64,000 nucleotides of DNA from Nitrobacter vulgaris (lineage in GTDB: Bacteria > Pseudomonadota > Alphaproteobacteria > Rhizobiales > Xanthobacteraceae). The position numbers and the translations under genes were made by a program. The notes beneath the pieces are model-generated. The model was given only the letters and a program-made list of their open reading frames with translations. It had not been told where the DNA came from and made no database searches. The stretch's first letter is position 1; each line of letters opens with the position of its first letter. The DNA is taken from assembly GCF_002028545.1 (NCBI RefSeq), contig NZ_MWPQ01000058.1:43293-107292 (forward strand), given 5' to 3'. This document shows, in pieces, positions 8,511 through 16,973 of the stretch.

Positions 8511-10460
8511 TCAAACGTCCTGCTGCCTATGGCTGTGAGCACGCGCAAACATCGGTCCGCCCCTCCAGCGCGGAAAGCCGTAACCGTGGATCTCCACGAG
8601 ATCGATGTCGGACGGTTGCCCGGCAACGCCCTCGGCTAGAATCGCGTCGCCCTCCGCGGCCATTTCGCCAACCAGATGGCCAGCTATGGCGGAATGCGCC
8701 GTCATGCGGGCGATCTTCCCGGCCAACAGCTCGGCTACCACCGCAGACGGCTGCGGCTTGCGGTCCCCGGCATAGTCGTACCAGCCGCCGCCTGTCTTCT
8801 GGCCCTTGCGACCGGCGCGCACGAGAATGTCGCCAAGCGTCTCGGGCACATCCCGTCCGTTGGCGCGAGCGCCTTCACGCTGCAGGTAGGCGATATCGAG
8901 GCCACCGAGATCCTGTGCCTCGAAGGGTCCCATGGCGAAGCCGTAATCGCGCATGGCCGCATCGATCTCGGCGATGGGCACGCCGTCGTACACCAGCGCC
9001 TCGGCTGCAGCACGGTAGCGCTTGAGGATACGGTTGCCGATAAAACCTTCGCAGATGCCTGCCTGCACCGGGATCTTGTCCAGCGCCCGCGCCAGCGCAA
9101 AGCCGGTTGCCAGTGTCCGCGGCGCGGTTTCCGGGATCGGCACGATCTCCAGCAGCCTCATGATGTTTGCCGGACTAAAGAAATGCAGGCCGATGAAGCG
9201 CGACGGATCGGGAACACCTTCCGCAATGAGACGCAGATCGAGATAGGACGTGTTGGTGGCAATGATGGAGTCGGGCCGACAGAGCCTGCCAAGCTGATTG
9301 AATACGGTACGCTTAACGCCGAGTTCCTCGAACACGGCCTCAATCACCATATCGGCGTCGGCGAGAAGACCGCAGTCCGTGGAAGCCGTCACGCCGGCCA
9401 GCTTCGCTTCGGCCTGTGACTTGGTCAGCTTGGCGCGCTTCACGCCGCCCTCGAAGATGGTACGGACGTTGGCGAGGCCGCGCGCCACGGCTTCCGCGTC
9501 GCGTTCGATCAGCACGACGGGAATGCCGGCGTCCCGCAACGCCACCGTGATGCCGGCGCCCATCGTGCCGCCGCCCACGACACCCGCCTTACGCAGCGGC
9601 AAGGGCTCCACGCCCTTCAGGCCCGCCGGGCGCCGCGCCGCGCGTTCTGCGAAGAACACCGCGCGCAGCGCAGCGGCCTGTTCCGAAGCGCGTAGGTCCA
9701 GGAAGGTCTTGCGCTCGAAGGCGAGCGCCTCATCGAATGACAACTCCACCGCCATGCGCACGCATTCCAGTGCGGCGAGCGGTGCGGTTTCGCCCTTCGC
9801 CCGTTTGGCAATCGCCCCCTTCTTGTCCTCCCAAAATGTGGACGCAGGTGCCGCGACCGTGCGCTGCGACAACGGAACGGGCAGCGGCCGGGCCACAGCG
9901 TCGCTCGCGAACGCAAGAACGCTTTGTAAAAGGTCGCCTTGCACGACGGCATCGACCAGACCCATGGAGAGTGCTTTGGCTGCCTTCACCGGCTTGCCGC
10001 CCGTCACCAGCTCCACCGCCGCCTCGGCACCGACTAGCCGCGGCGTGCGTACGGTTCCCGATGCGCCCGGCACGATGCCGAGCGTCACCTCGGGCAGGCC
10101 GATCGCGGCGTCTGGCACAGTAACCCGGAACCGACAGCCCAGCGCGATCTCGAAGCCACCACCCAGCGCTGTTCCATGGATCGCGGCGATCCAGGGTTTT
10201 ACCGAAGCCTCGATGCGGTTCACGAGATCGGGCAGATGCGGCTCCATCGGCGTCTTGCCGAATTCGGATAGGTCAGTACCGGCGCTGAAGGTCCGGCCGG
10301 CACAGGCCAACACCACGGCCTTCACGCCGTCGTCGGCGTCCAGTTCGGTGGTCGCATCGAACAAGGCCCGGCGAACAGCCTGGCTGAGTGCATTGACCGG
10401 CGGGTTGTCGACGGTGACGACGGCGATCTCGCCCTCGCGGGAGACGGAGACGACGGGCAT
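8511..10460 (-). CDS. Fused enoyl-CoA hydratase / 3-hydroxyacyl-CoA dehydrogenase
   Basis: A 649-residue FadB/FadJ-like enzyme. Residues about 1-190 are a crotonase domain (HGTALGGGFEIALGCRF oxyanion region, then LPEVTLGIVPGASGT with the catalytic Glu). From about 295 there is a Rossmann NAD domain (VVGGGTMGAGI), a catalytic-His segment (GLHFFSPANIMRLLE) and a C-terminal dimerisation region. ATG 10460 is chosen because GGGAG lies 6 bp before it. It faces paaG across a promoter carrying the paa operator. In phenylacetate degradation this one protein could do the work of both PaaF (hydratase) and PaaH (3-hydroxyadipyl-CoA dehydrogenase), neither of which has a separate gene here. That assignment is inference from context. 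Confidence 0.9.
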   Translation of the reverse strand: MPVVSVSREGEIAVVTVDNPPVNALSQAVRRALFDATTELDADDGVKAVVLACAGRTFSAGTDLSEFGKTPMEPHLPDLVNRIEASVKPWIAAIHGTALGGGFEIALGCRFRVTVPDAAIGLPEVTLGIVPGASGTVRTPRLVGAEAAVELVTGGKPVKAAKALSMGLVDAVVQGDLLQSVLAFASDAVARPLPVPLSQRTVAAPASTFWEDKKGAIAKRAKGETAPLAALECVRMAVELSFDEALAFERKTFLDLRASEQAAALRAVFFAERAARRPAGLKGVEPLPLRKAGVVGGGTMGAGITVALRDAGIPVVLIERDAEAVARGLANVRTIFEGGVKRAKLTKSQAEAKLAGVTASTDCGLLADADMVIEAVFEELGVKRTVFNQLGRLCRPDSIIATNTSYLDLRLIAEGVPDPSRFIGLHFFSPANIMRLLEIVPIPETAPRTLATGFALARALDKIPVQAGICEGFIGNRILKRYRAAAEALVYDGVPIAEIDAAMRDYGFAMGPFEAQDLGGLDIAYLQREGARANGRDVPETLGDILVRAGRKGQKTGGGWYDYAGDRKPQPSAVVAELLAGKIARMTAHSAIAGHLVGEMAAEGDAILAEGVAGQPSDIDLVEIHGYGFPRWRGGPMFARAHSHRQQDV

Positions 10461-10520
10461 ATCAGACTCCCTTGCTCCGGCATCCAAATCCTCTCTTCGA
10501 CTCCTCGCCCTCGTTTATCA

Positions 10521-10537
10521 TTGACCGACCGGACGGT
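10521..10537. promoter_or_regulatory. Candidate PaaR operator, divergent promoter
   Basis: TTGACCGACCGGACGGT lies in the 131-bp gap between the divergent fused dehydrogenase and paaG. Its core ACCGACCGGACGGT is a 12-of-14 palindrome, as expected for a dimeric TetR-family repressor. The identical 17-mer occurs at 21019-21035 before the leftward paa operon. The nearby TetR gene at 13386 is the likely binder. Confidence 0.75.
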
Positions 10538-10591
10538 CTATGCATTTTATATGCTGGACGGAGAAAGCGATCGTCGAGCAAGGAAGAAGAA

Positions 10592-11386
10592 ATGCCGGCT
10601 TCCGAAACTGTGCTCTCGGCGCTGTCCGACGGCGTGCTGTCGCTGTCATTAAACCGCCCGGACAAGCTGAACTCGTTTAACGAAGAGATGCACCTGGCGC
10701 TGCGGGCCGGCATTCAGCGAGCGCATGATGATCCGACTGTCCGCGCCGTCCTGCTGACCGGCTCAGGTCGCGGGTTCTGCGCGGGGCAGGATCTGGGCGA
10801 TCGGGATCCGCGCAAGGGCGGCCCCGCGCCGGACCTCGGCCATACGCTCGAGACCCACTACAATCCGACGCTGCGTCTGATGCGTTCGCTGGAGAAGCCG
10901 ATCGTTTGCGCGGTCAACGGCGTGGCGGCCGGTGCTGGCGCCAACATCGCCTTTGCCTGTGACATCGTGCTCGCGGCGAAATCCGCCAAATTCATCCAGG
11001 CCTTCGCCAGGATCGGCCTCATACCCGATGCCGGCGGCACATGGAGTCTCGCCCGCATTATCGGAGAGCCCCGCGCCAAGGCGCTGACCATGACCGCCGA
11101 GCCCTTGCCGGCCGAGAGGGCCGCCGAATGGGGGCTGATCTGGAAGGCGGTCGAGGACGCGGATCTCATGAATGAGGCACGGTCGCTCGCCGTATCGCTG
11201 GCTGCGGGCCCCACACTTGGTCTTGGCCTCACAAAGCGCCTTATTCAGGCGGCTGCGACCAACAGTCTCGACGAACAACTCGACATGGAGCGCGATTGCC
11301 AGCGAACCGCCGGCCGCAGTGCCGATTATGCCGAGGGCGTCATCGCCTTCCTGGAAAAGCGCAAGGCGGAGTTCAAGGGCGAATGA
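10592..11386 (+). CDS. paaG: PaaG, ring-1,2-epoxyphenylacetyl-CoA isomerase
   Basis: A 264-residue crotonase-fold enzyme expected to isomerise ring-1,2-epoxyphenylacetyl-CoA to the oxepin form, and also to move the double bond in a later intermediate. Visible features are the CoA-binding oxyanion segments RGFCAGQDLGDRD and VNGVAAGAGANIAFACD, and the catalytic Asp in IGLIPDAGGTWSL, typical of PaaG rather than of ordinary hydratases with Glu. ATG 10592 follows the ribosome site AGGAAGAAG. The stop overlaps the paaI start by ATGA. First gene of paaG-paaI-paaK, under the operator at 10521. Confidence 0.92.
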   Translation: MPASETVLSALSDGVLSLSLNRPDKLNSFNEEMHLALRAGIQRAHDDPTVRAVLLTGSGRGFCAGQDLGDRDPRKGGPAPDLGHTLETHYNPTLRLMRSLEKPIVCAVNGVAAGAGANIAFACDIVLAAKSAKFIQAFARIGLIPDAGGTWSLARIIGEPRAKALTMTAEPLPAERAAEWGLIWKAVEDADLMNEARSLAVSLAAGPTLGLGLTKRLIQAAATNSLDEQLDMERDCQRTAGRSADYAEGVIAFLEKRKAEFKGE

Positions 11387-11832
11387 AACCCGCTTCCCAG
11401 ATGACACCTCAGGAACTGGCGGAGGCATCCGCCAGAGCGATGTGGAACGACGATTCCGCAAGCCAGCGGCTCGGCATGACGCTCGACAACATCGCGCCCG
11501 GTGAAGCCACACTTTCGATGACGATCCTCGAGGCCATGTCGAACGGACATGGCAATTGCCACGGCGGCTACATATTCACCCTGGCTGACTCCGCCTTTGC
11601 CTTCGCATGCAATAGCTACAACCAGTTGGCCGTCGCGCAACATTGCTCGATCACATACCTGATCCCCGGCCGCATCGGCGATCGTCTGACAGCTACCGCC
11701 AAAGAGATTTCGCGGCACGGCAGGTCTGGCATCTACGACATCCGCGTCACCAATCAGTCGGGCGAGCATGTGGCCGAATTCCGCGGCCATTCGCGCCTAG
11801 TGAAAGGCACGCATCTGCCAGTCGAGGAATAG
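11383..11832 (+). CDS. paaI: PaaI, hotdog-fold hydroxyphenylacetyl-CoA thioesterase
   Basis: A 149-residue thioesterase of the PaaI family, thought to release CoA from dead-end ring-hydroxylated phenylacetyl-CoA products. The hotdog signature GHGNCHGGYIFTLADSAFAF contains the HGG loop and the catalytic Asp of the family. The start overlaps the paaG stop (ATGA), which fixes it at 11383. paaK follows 28 bp later. Confidence 0.92.
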   Translation: MKPASQMTPQELAEASARAMWNDDSASQRLGMTLDNIAPGEATLSMTILEAMSNGHGNCHGGYIFTLADSAFAFACNSYNQLAVAQHCSITYLIPGRIGDRLTATAKEISRHGRSGIYDIRVTNQSGEHVAEFRGHSRLVKGTHLPVEE

Positions 11833-11860
11833 ACCGACGGATTTCCGCAGAGAGAACACC

Positions 11861-13171
11861 GTGGAGAATCTGACGCCCCGCAGAGAAGACCTTGAGCCGA
11901 TCGAGTATGCCTCGCGCGACGAAATCTCGGCGCTGCAACTCAAGCGCATAAAGCAGTCGATCAGGCACGCCTGCGAAAACGTGCTATTCTTCCGCAAGCG
12001 CTTCGACGAAAAGGGTGTCCATCCAGACGACCTGAACTCGCTTTCCGACCTGTCAAAATTTCCATTCACCTACAAGCAGGACCTGCGCGACACCTATCCG
12101 TTCGGCATGTTCGCCGTCCCGCAGAACAAGCTCGCGCGCATCCACGGCTCCTCGGGAACGACCGGCAAGCCGACCGTCGTCGGCTACACCAAAGGCGATA
12201 TCGACATCTGGGCGGACCTGATGGCCCGTTCGATACGTGCGGCCGGCGGCCGTCCCGGCGATATCCTGCACAATGCCTATGGCTATGGCCTGTTCACCGG
12301 CGGCTTGGGCGCGCACTACGGCGCGGAGCGCTTCGGCTGCACCGTCGTTCCGATCTCCAGCGGCATGATCGAACGCCAGGTCACCCTCATCAACGATTTC
12401 AAGCCGTCGATCATCATGGTGACGCCGTCCTACATGCTGTCCATCCTGGACGAATTCAGGCGGCAAGGCCTCGACTCGCGCAAGAGTTCGCTCAAAGTCG
12501 GCATCCTCGGGGCCGAGCCATGGACCAACGCCATGCGCCTCGAAATCGAGGAGGCCTTCGACATGCACGCGGTCGATATCTATGGCCTGTCGGAGATCAT
12601 GGGGCCGGGTGTCGCGCAGGAGTGCGTCGAGACCAAAGATGGCCTGCACGTCTGGGAAGATCATTTCTATCCGGAAATCATCGATCCGGTCACCGGCGAG
12701 GTCCTGCCAGATGGCAAAATGGGCGAGCTTGTTTTCACGACGCTCACCAAGGAAGCGCTGCCGATGGTCCGCTATCGCACACGCGACCTGACGCGCCTGC
12801 TGCCGGGAACGGCGCGCTCGATGCGCCGTATCGAGAAGATCACTGGCCGTTCAGACGACATGATGATTCTGCGCGGCGTCAATGTTTTCCCGACGCAAAT
12901 TGAGGAGCAGATCCTGAAATGCAAGGGCCTCGCACCCCACTTCTACATCGAACTGACGCGCGCGGGCCGTATGGACAACATGGTCGTGCATGTCGAATGC
13001 ACCGAGGACATGACTGACGTCGATGCCCGTGCCGAATCCGCCAGGAAGCTCGCGCACCACATCAAGAGCGTTGTCGGTGTCTCGACGAAAATCGAGGTGC
13101 GCGATCCGAACTCGGTGGCTCGCTCGGAGGGCAAGGCCAAGCGTGTGGTGGACAACAGGCCGAAGGAATAA
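11861..13171 (+). CDS. paaK: PaaK, phenylacetate-CoA ligase
   Basis: A 436-residue adenylate-forming enzyme that activates phenylacetate to phenylacetyl-CoA with ATP, the first step of the pathway. The phosphate loop HGSSGTTGKPT is near residues 95-105. YGLSEIMGPGV and a hinge-type segment YRTRDLTRLLPG follow, with RGVNVFPTQIEE in the C-terminal lid. All are typical of PaaK. The start is GTG at 11861, preceded by a purine-rich AGAGAG. It ends 214 bp before the TetR gene; that gap holds a palindromic repeat. Confidence 0.95.
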   Translation: MENLTPRREDLEPIEYASRDEISALQLKRIKQSIRHACENVLFFRKRFDEKGVHPDDLNSLSDLSKFPFTYKQDLRDTYPFGMFAVPQNKLARIHGSSGTTGKPTVVGYTKGDIDIWADLMARSIRAAGGRPGDILHNAYGYGLFTGGLGAHYGAERFGCTVVPISSGMIERQVTLINDFKPSIIMVTPSYMLSILDEFRRQGLDSRKSSLKVGILGAEPWTNAMRLEIEEAFDMHAVDIYGLSEIMGPGVAQECVETKDGLHVWEDHFYPEIIDPVTGEVLPDGKMGELVFTTLTKEALPMVRYRTRDLTRLLPGTARSMRRIEKITGRSDDMMILRGVNVFPTQIEEQILKCKGLAPHFYIELTRAGRMDNMVVHVECTEDMTDVDARAESARKLAHHIKSVVGVSTKIEVRDPNSVARSEGKAKRVVDNRPKE

Positions 13172-13212
13172 CGGTCAAGAATCGGGGATGTTTCTTCGCC
13201 CACGTCCGGTTG

Positions 13213-13318
13213 CTAGAGCATTTCGCTTCTGATTGAAGCAGAAGCGAAGCTCTAGATTGTTGTTTTGACGCGTTTTCTTCACGCGAACCGGTATCCACTT
13301 CGCTCGAAAACGCTATAG
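13213..13318 (+). repeat. Palindromic intergenic repeat, copy 1
   Basis: A compound palindromic element of about 106 bp. A first hairpin has arms TCGCTTCTG / CAGAAGCGA (13221-13248, flanked by AGAGC / GCTCT). A second has distant arms GCGTTTTC and GAAAACGC separated by CTTCACGCGAACCGGTATCC-type sequence. A second copy in the opposite orientation is at 33717-33824. This is a dispersed non-coding element of a kind common in Bradyrhizobium relatives. It lies between paaK and paaR and could affect read-through. Confidence 0.85.
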
Positions 13319-13385
13319 AACGTGTCATGTTCAGCTTCTGACGGTCACGGATTGATCGCCCGGAGCATCAGAAGGTTGGATTGAT

Positions 13386-13985
13386 ATGGCTCGGACGCGA
13401 GCGCAGGATTTCGAAGAAAAACAACTCGCCATATTGGACTCTGCGGCGAATGTGCTGGCCACGCTGGGAGTCGACAAGGCGTCCATGTCTCAGATCGCCG
13501 GTCAGGCGCGGATATCGAAAGCCTTGCTCTATCACTATTACCCAAGCAAGGACGCACTCGTCTTCGCGATCATCTTCACTCACCTGGAGGAACTCGACTC
13601 GGATCTGGAAGCGTCCGACGATCCGGCCATGGGGCCTTCAGTGCGACTGAAGTTTCTCGTCGGCGTCGTGCTCGAGCACTATCGCGGAGCCGGCGACCGG
13701 CACAAGGTCCAGTTGAACGCGATGAGCCTGCTGACCGACGAGCAGAAACAGGCGATCACCGAAGTTGAAAGGCGGATCGTGCGCCGGTTCGCGGGCGTTG
13801 TGCGCCAGATCAGTCCACGCCTGGACAACCGCGAGCGCCCCCTGGTCATGCCGGTGACCATGTCGCTCTTTGGCATGATGAACTGGATGGATATGTGGTT
13901 CAAGGACGGCGGCCGCATCAGCCGCGAGGATTATGCCGAGGTTCTCACCACGCTCATCCTCGGAGGCATTAAGGCAGTGCGTTGA
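13386..13985 (+). CDS. paaR: TetR-family regulator, probable PaaR
   Basis: A 199-residue TetR-family protein. The N-terminal helix-turn-helix is MSQIAGQARISKALLYHYYPSKDAL (about residues 34-58), and the ligand-binding helical domain follows. In several proteobacteria TetR-type PaaR represses paa genes until phenylacetyl-CoA binds. Here it sits inside the cluster, downstream of paaK and convergent with paaZ. The two identical near-palindromic operators at 10521 and 21019 are its likely targets. Its own promoter is not obvious. Confidence 0.88.
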   Translation: MARTRAQDFEEKQLAILDSAANVLATLGVDKASMSQIAGQARISKALLYHYYPSKDALVFAIIFTHLEELDSDLEASDDPAMGPSVRLKFLVGVVLEHYRGAGDRHKVQLNAMSLLTDEQKQAITEVERRIVRRFAGVVRQISPRLDNRERPLVMPVTMSLFGMMNWMDMWFKDGGRISREDYAEVLTTLILGGIKAVR

Positions 13986-14050
13986 GAGAGGGCTGCCACA
14001 GCGGTCGAACCGAACAGGCCCCACTTCTTCCGACGCAACCGTTTGACCTG

Positions 14051-16120
14051 TTATTCGGCCGCCGCTTGTGCCGGCGGCCAGATCTTCGCCACCATCGTCA
14101 GCACATCATATTGCGCAACGATCTCACCCTTCTGGTTGGTGACTTGGCAATCCCAGTGCACCTCGCCATGGTTGGCGTTTTCGCGCGGGTTGATTTCCTT
14201 GCAGGTCAATCGCACCTGCACCGTGTCACCGAAATAAACCGGGGTGAGGAAGCGCATATTGTCCACGCCGTAGTTGGCTAGTACCGGGCCGGGATTTGGC
14301 TCAACGAAAAGGCCGGCGGCGAAGGAGGCGATGAGGTAGCCATGGGCCACGCGGTCGTCGAAGAACGGGTTGGCCTTGGCCGCCGCCTCGTCCATGTGGG
14401 CGTAGAAAGTATCGCCGGTGAAATGTGCGAAGTGCTCGACATCGTCCAAGGTGACCTGCCGCTTCGCGGTCATTAACTGATCGCCGATCTTCAGTTCCGC
14501 CAGCGACTTGCGGAAGGGATGCTCACCGTGCTGTACGTCAGCGCCTTCGATCCAGCGCCCGGTGACGGCCGACAGCAGACGCGGCGTGCCCTGCACGGCG
14601 GTGCGCTGCATGTAATGCTTCACACCGCGCATACCGCCCATTTCCTCGCCGCCGCCGGCGCGGCCCGGACCGCCATGGACAAGCCCCGCGAGCGGTGAGC
14701 CGTGGCCCGTCGATGTCTTGGCGGAGCGGCGGTTTCCGACAAGCACCCGGCCATGGAACGGCGCGACACCGAGGACGACCTCTTCCGCCACCTTCGGATC
14801 GTCAGTGAAGACAGATGAAACCAGCGAACCCTTGCCGAGCCTGGCCAGTTCGACGGCCTCCTCGATCGAGTCATAGGGCAGCACGGTCGAGACCGGACCG
14901 AACGCCTCCACATCGTGGACCTTGAAGGCGCCGAAAGGATCGTCGGCATAAAGCAGGATCGGATTGAGGAAGGCTCCCCTCTCCGCATCGCCGGACGCAA
15001 CCCGTACGTTATCCGGATTGCCGGCAACGATCTCGGCGTCCGACAGCAGATCCTGAATGCGTTCGCGCACTTCGGTGCGCTGGTGGAGCGACGCAAGCGG
15101 CCCCATGCGGGTCGTCTCGTCGTCTGGCAGGCCGAGCGCGGTCTTGCCCAGCATGTCGCCCAGTGCCTTGACCAGCGCATCGACATGGTCGCGCGGTGCG
15201 ATCACGCGGCGGATCGCGGTGCATTTCTGGCCGGCCTTCACCGTCATCTCGCGCATCACTTCCTTCACGAACAGGTCGAACTCCGGCGTGCCAGGCGTGG
15301 CATCCGGACCGAGGATCGAGGCGTTCAAGCTGTCCGCCTCCATCGTGAAGCGCGCCGAATTGGCGATCACAGCCGGATGCGCTTTCAGCTTGCGGCCGGT
15401 CCAGGCTGAACCGGTGAAGGTCACCACGTCCTGTCCGGTGACGTGGTCGAGCAGGTCGCCGACCGAACCGGAAATCAGTTGCAGCGCTCCCTCCGGCAGG
15501 AGGCCGGTCTCGATGATCCGCCGCACCATCAATTCGGTCAGGTAGGCCGTCTGCGAAGCAGGCTTCACCACCGCCGGCACGCCGGCAAGCAAGGTCGGCG
15601 AAATCTTCTCCAGCATGCCCCAGATCGGAAAATTGAAGGCGTTGATGTGGACCGCGACGCCCTGCAGCGGCGCGTAAATGTGTTGCGCACTGAAGCTGTT
15701 GTCCTTCGACAGCGGCTCCATATTGCCGTCGGTCAGGATACGCGTGTTCGGCAGTTCGCGCCGGCCCTTCGAAGCGAAGGTCAGCATCGTGCCGATGCCG
15801 CCCTCGATGTCCACCCAACCGTCGGCGCGGGTGGCGCCGGTGCGGAAGCTTTCGGCGTAGAACTCTTCCTTCTTTCCCATCAGCGCAAGACCGAGCGCCT
15901 TCAGCATCGCCGCGCGCTCGTGGAACGACATGGCGCGCAGCTTCGGGCCCGCGACACTACGCCCGTAGTGCAGCACTTCCGCGAAATCGAGGCCCTTGGA
16001 GTCGATCAGAGCCACCGTCTCGCCGGTGCCTGCGTCGAGCAACGGTAAGCCGTCACCCTTGCCGGCGGTCCACGCCCCATAGACATAGCTCTCCAGTCGA
16101 CGGGGGGCTGCGCTTGCCAT
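14051..16120 (-). CDS. paaZ: PaaZ, oxepin-CoA hydrolase / 3-oxo-5,6-dehydrosuberyl-CoA semialdehyde dehydrogenase
   Basis: A 689-residue two-domain enzyme that opens the oxepin-CoA ring and oxidises the resulting aldehyde. Residues 1 to about 530 are an NADP-type aldehyde dehydrogenase with the general base E261 (MEADSLN) and catalytic nucleophile C300 (GQKCTAIRR). The C-terminal 150 residues are a MaoC-type R-specific hydratase with the DTFYAHMDE and DRVAHGYLIASFAAGLF region that holds the catalytic Asp/His. ATG 16120 is chosen because AAGGAGG lies just upstream; an in-frame start at 16213 has no such support. It is the last gene of the leftward paa operon. Confidence 0.95.
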   Translation of the reverse strand: MASAAPRRLESYVYGAWTAGKGDGLPLLDAGTGETVALIDSKGLDFAEVLHYGRSVAGPKLRAMSFHERAAMLKALGLALMGKKEEFYAESFRTGATRADGWVDIEGGIGTMLTFASKGRRELPNTRILTDGNMEPLSKDNSFSAQHIYAPLQGVAVHINAFNFPIWGMLEKISPTLLAGVPAVVKPASQTAYLTELMVRRIIETGLLPEGALQLISGSVGDLLDHVTGQDVVTFTGSAWTGRKLKAHPAVIANSARFTMEADSLNASILGPDATPGTPEFDLFVKEVMREMTVKAGQKCTAIRRVIAPRDHVDALVKALGDMLGKTALGLPDDETTRMGPLASLHQRTEVRERIQDLLSDAEIVAGNPDNVRVASGDAERGAFLNPILLYADDPFGAFKVHDVEAFGPVSTVLPYDSIEEAVELARLGKGSLVSSVFTDDPKVAEEVVLGVAPFHGRVLVGNRRSAKTSTGHGSPLAGLVHGGPGRAGGGEEMGGMRGVKHYMQRTAVQGTPRLLSAVTGRWIEGADVQHGEHPFRKSLAELKIGDQLMTAKRQVTLDDVEHFAHFTGDTFYAHMDEAAAKANPFFDDRVAHGYLIASFAAGLFVEPNPGPVLANYGVDNMRFLTPVYFGDTVQVRLTCKEINPRENANHGEVHWDCQVTNQKGEIVAQYDVLTMVAKIWPPAQAAAE

Positions 16121-16202
16121 GATGACCTCCTTGATCTGGTGGAACGGACGAAGCGCGAGTGCCGGGTCCAAAATCCTGAGTGTCAACTTCGGATTCGGTA
16201 CA

Positions 16203-16955
16203 CTAGAGACCAAGCATGCCGAGCTTTTCGCCGCTTACGTTTTCCCACTGCGCCAGCAATTCCTCGTTGGAGGTATGGCGCAGACCGAGTTTTCTCAGCG
16301 TATCGAAACGGCTCGAGCCCACGACACCGAAAGTGGTCGCAACGCGCGGGTTCCAGTAGGCGATTGCTTCCCGTGCGGCCTTCTTACCCTCTGGTGTCGA
16401 AGCAATCCGTTGCAGGCCCTCGTAGCCCAGTTCGGCATGACGCCGTTCGCGCAGTGCGATCTCGCGGAAGACGTCCGCCAGCGGCGCATAGGAGACGCGG
16501 GTCAGTTCGTTCATCTGGATGCCGGTCGCCAACCCTTGCAGCACGTTCATCACCACCGCATCGGTCCAGTTCTCGATCGGATAGTGAAAGACGGCGAGTC
16601 GCATGTCACCGCCCCGGCGCGCCGCGCCGAGATCCGCGTTGCGTTCGACCCTCGCGCTCCAGTCGTGCTGCGCCTGGTAGCGGTCGGCATCGGTGCCGAA
16701 GTCGCTCATGATGTTCAGAACGCGCTCGGCATGGTCCGCCTTTTCGAGCGTGATACGGCTTGCCGCGATGCGCTCCTTGATGCCAGGTGCGAAGTTGATC
16801 GCTCCGGCGAAACCGGCAGAGGCCGCCAGTTCGCTGTCGACGAAAGACGACATCAGCCGCATCAACTCGCCGCGATAGCGCGCCGGCGCGTTGTCGGGCG
16901 CGGTCAGCACACCGCCCCGGGCGAGGTAGTCTTCGATATTCATCGTATCGGCCAT
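16203..16955 (-). CDS. PaaA/PaaC-like ferritin-fold protein in the paa operon
   Basis: A 250-residue, mostly helical protein similar to the phenylacetate catabolic PaaA/PaaC family (PF05138-type). It is an extra member beyond PaaA and PaaC, which are encoded upstream. Possible di-iron ligand motifs remain: EKADHAE in the first half and RERRHAE (ExxH-like) in the second, so a metal site cannot be ruled out. It lies between paaE and paaZ in the same transcription unit, 18 bp after paaE. It could be an assembly factor, a substitute structural subunit or an oxygenase on a related substrate; the sequence does not decide. Confidence 0.8.
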   Translation of the reverse strand: MADTMNIEDYLARGGVLTAPDNAPARYRGELMRLMSSFVDSELAASAGFAGAINFAPGIKERIAASRITLEKADHAERVLNIMSDFGTDADRYQAQHDWSARVERNADLGAARRGGDMRLAVFHYPIENWTDAVVMNVLQGLATGIQMNELTRVSYAPLADVFREIALRERRHAELGYEGLQRIASTPEGKKAAREAIAYWNPRVATTFGVVGSSRFDTLRKLGLRHTSNEELLAQWENVSGEKLGMLGL

Positions 16956-16973
16956 GCGCTCCGCTCCTCAACG

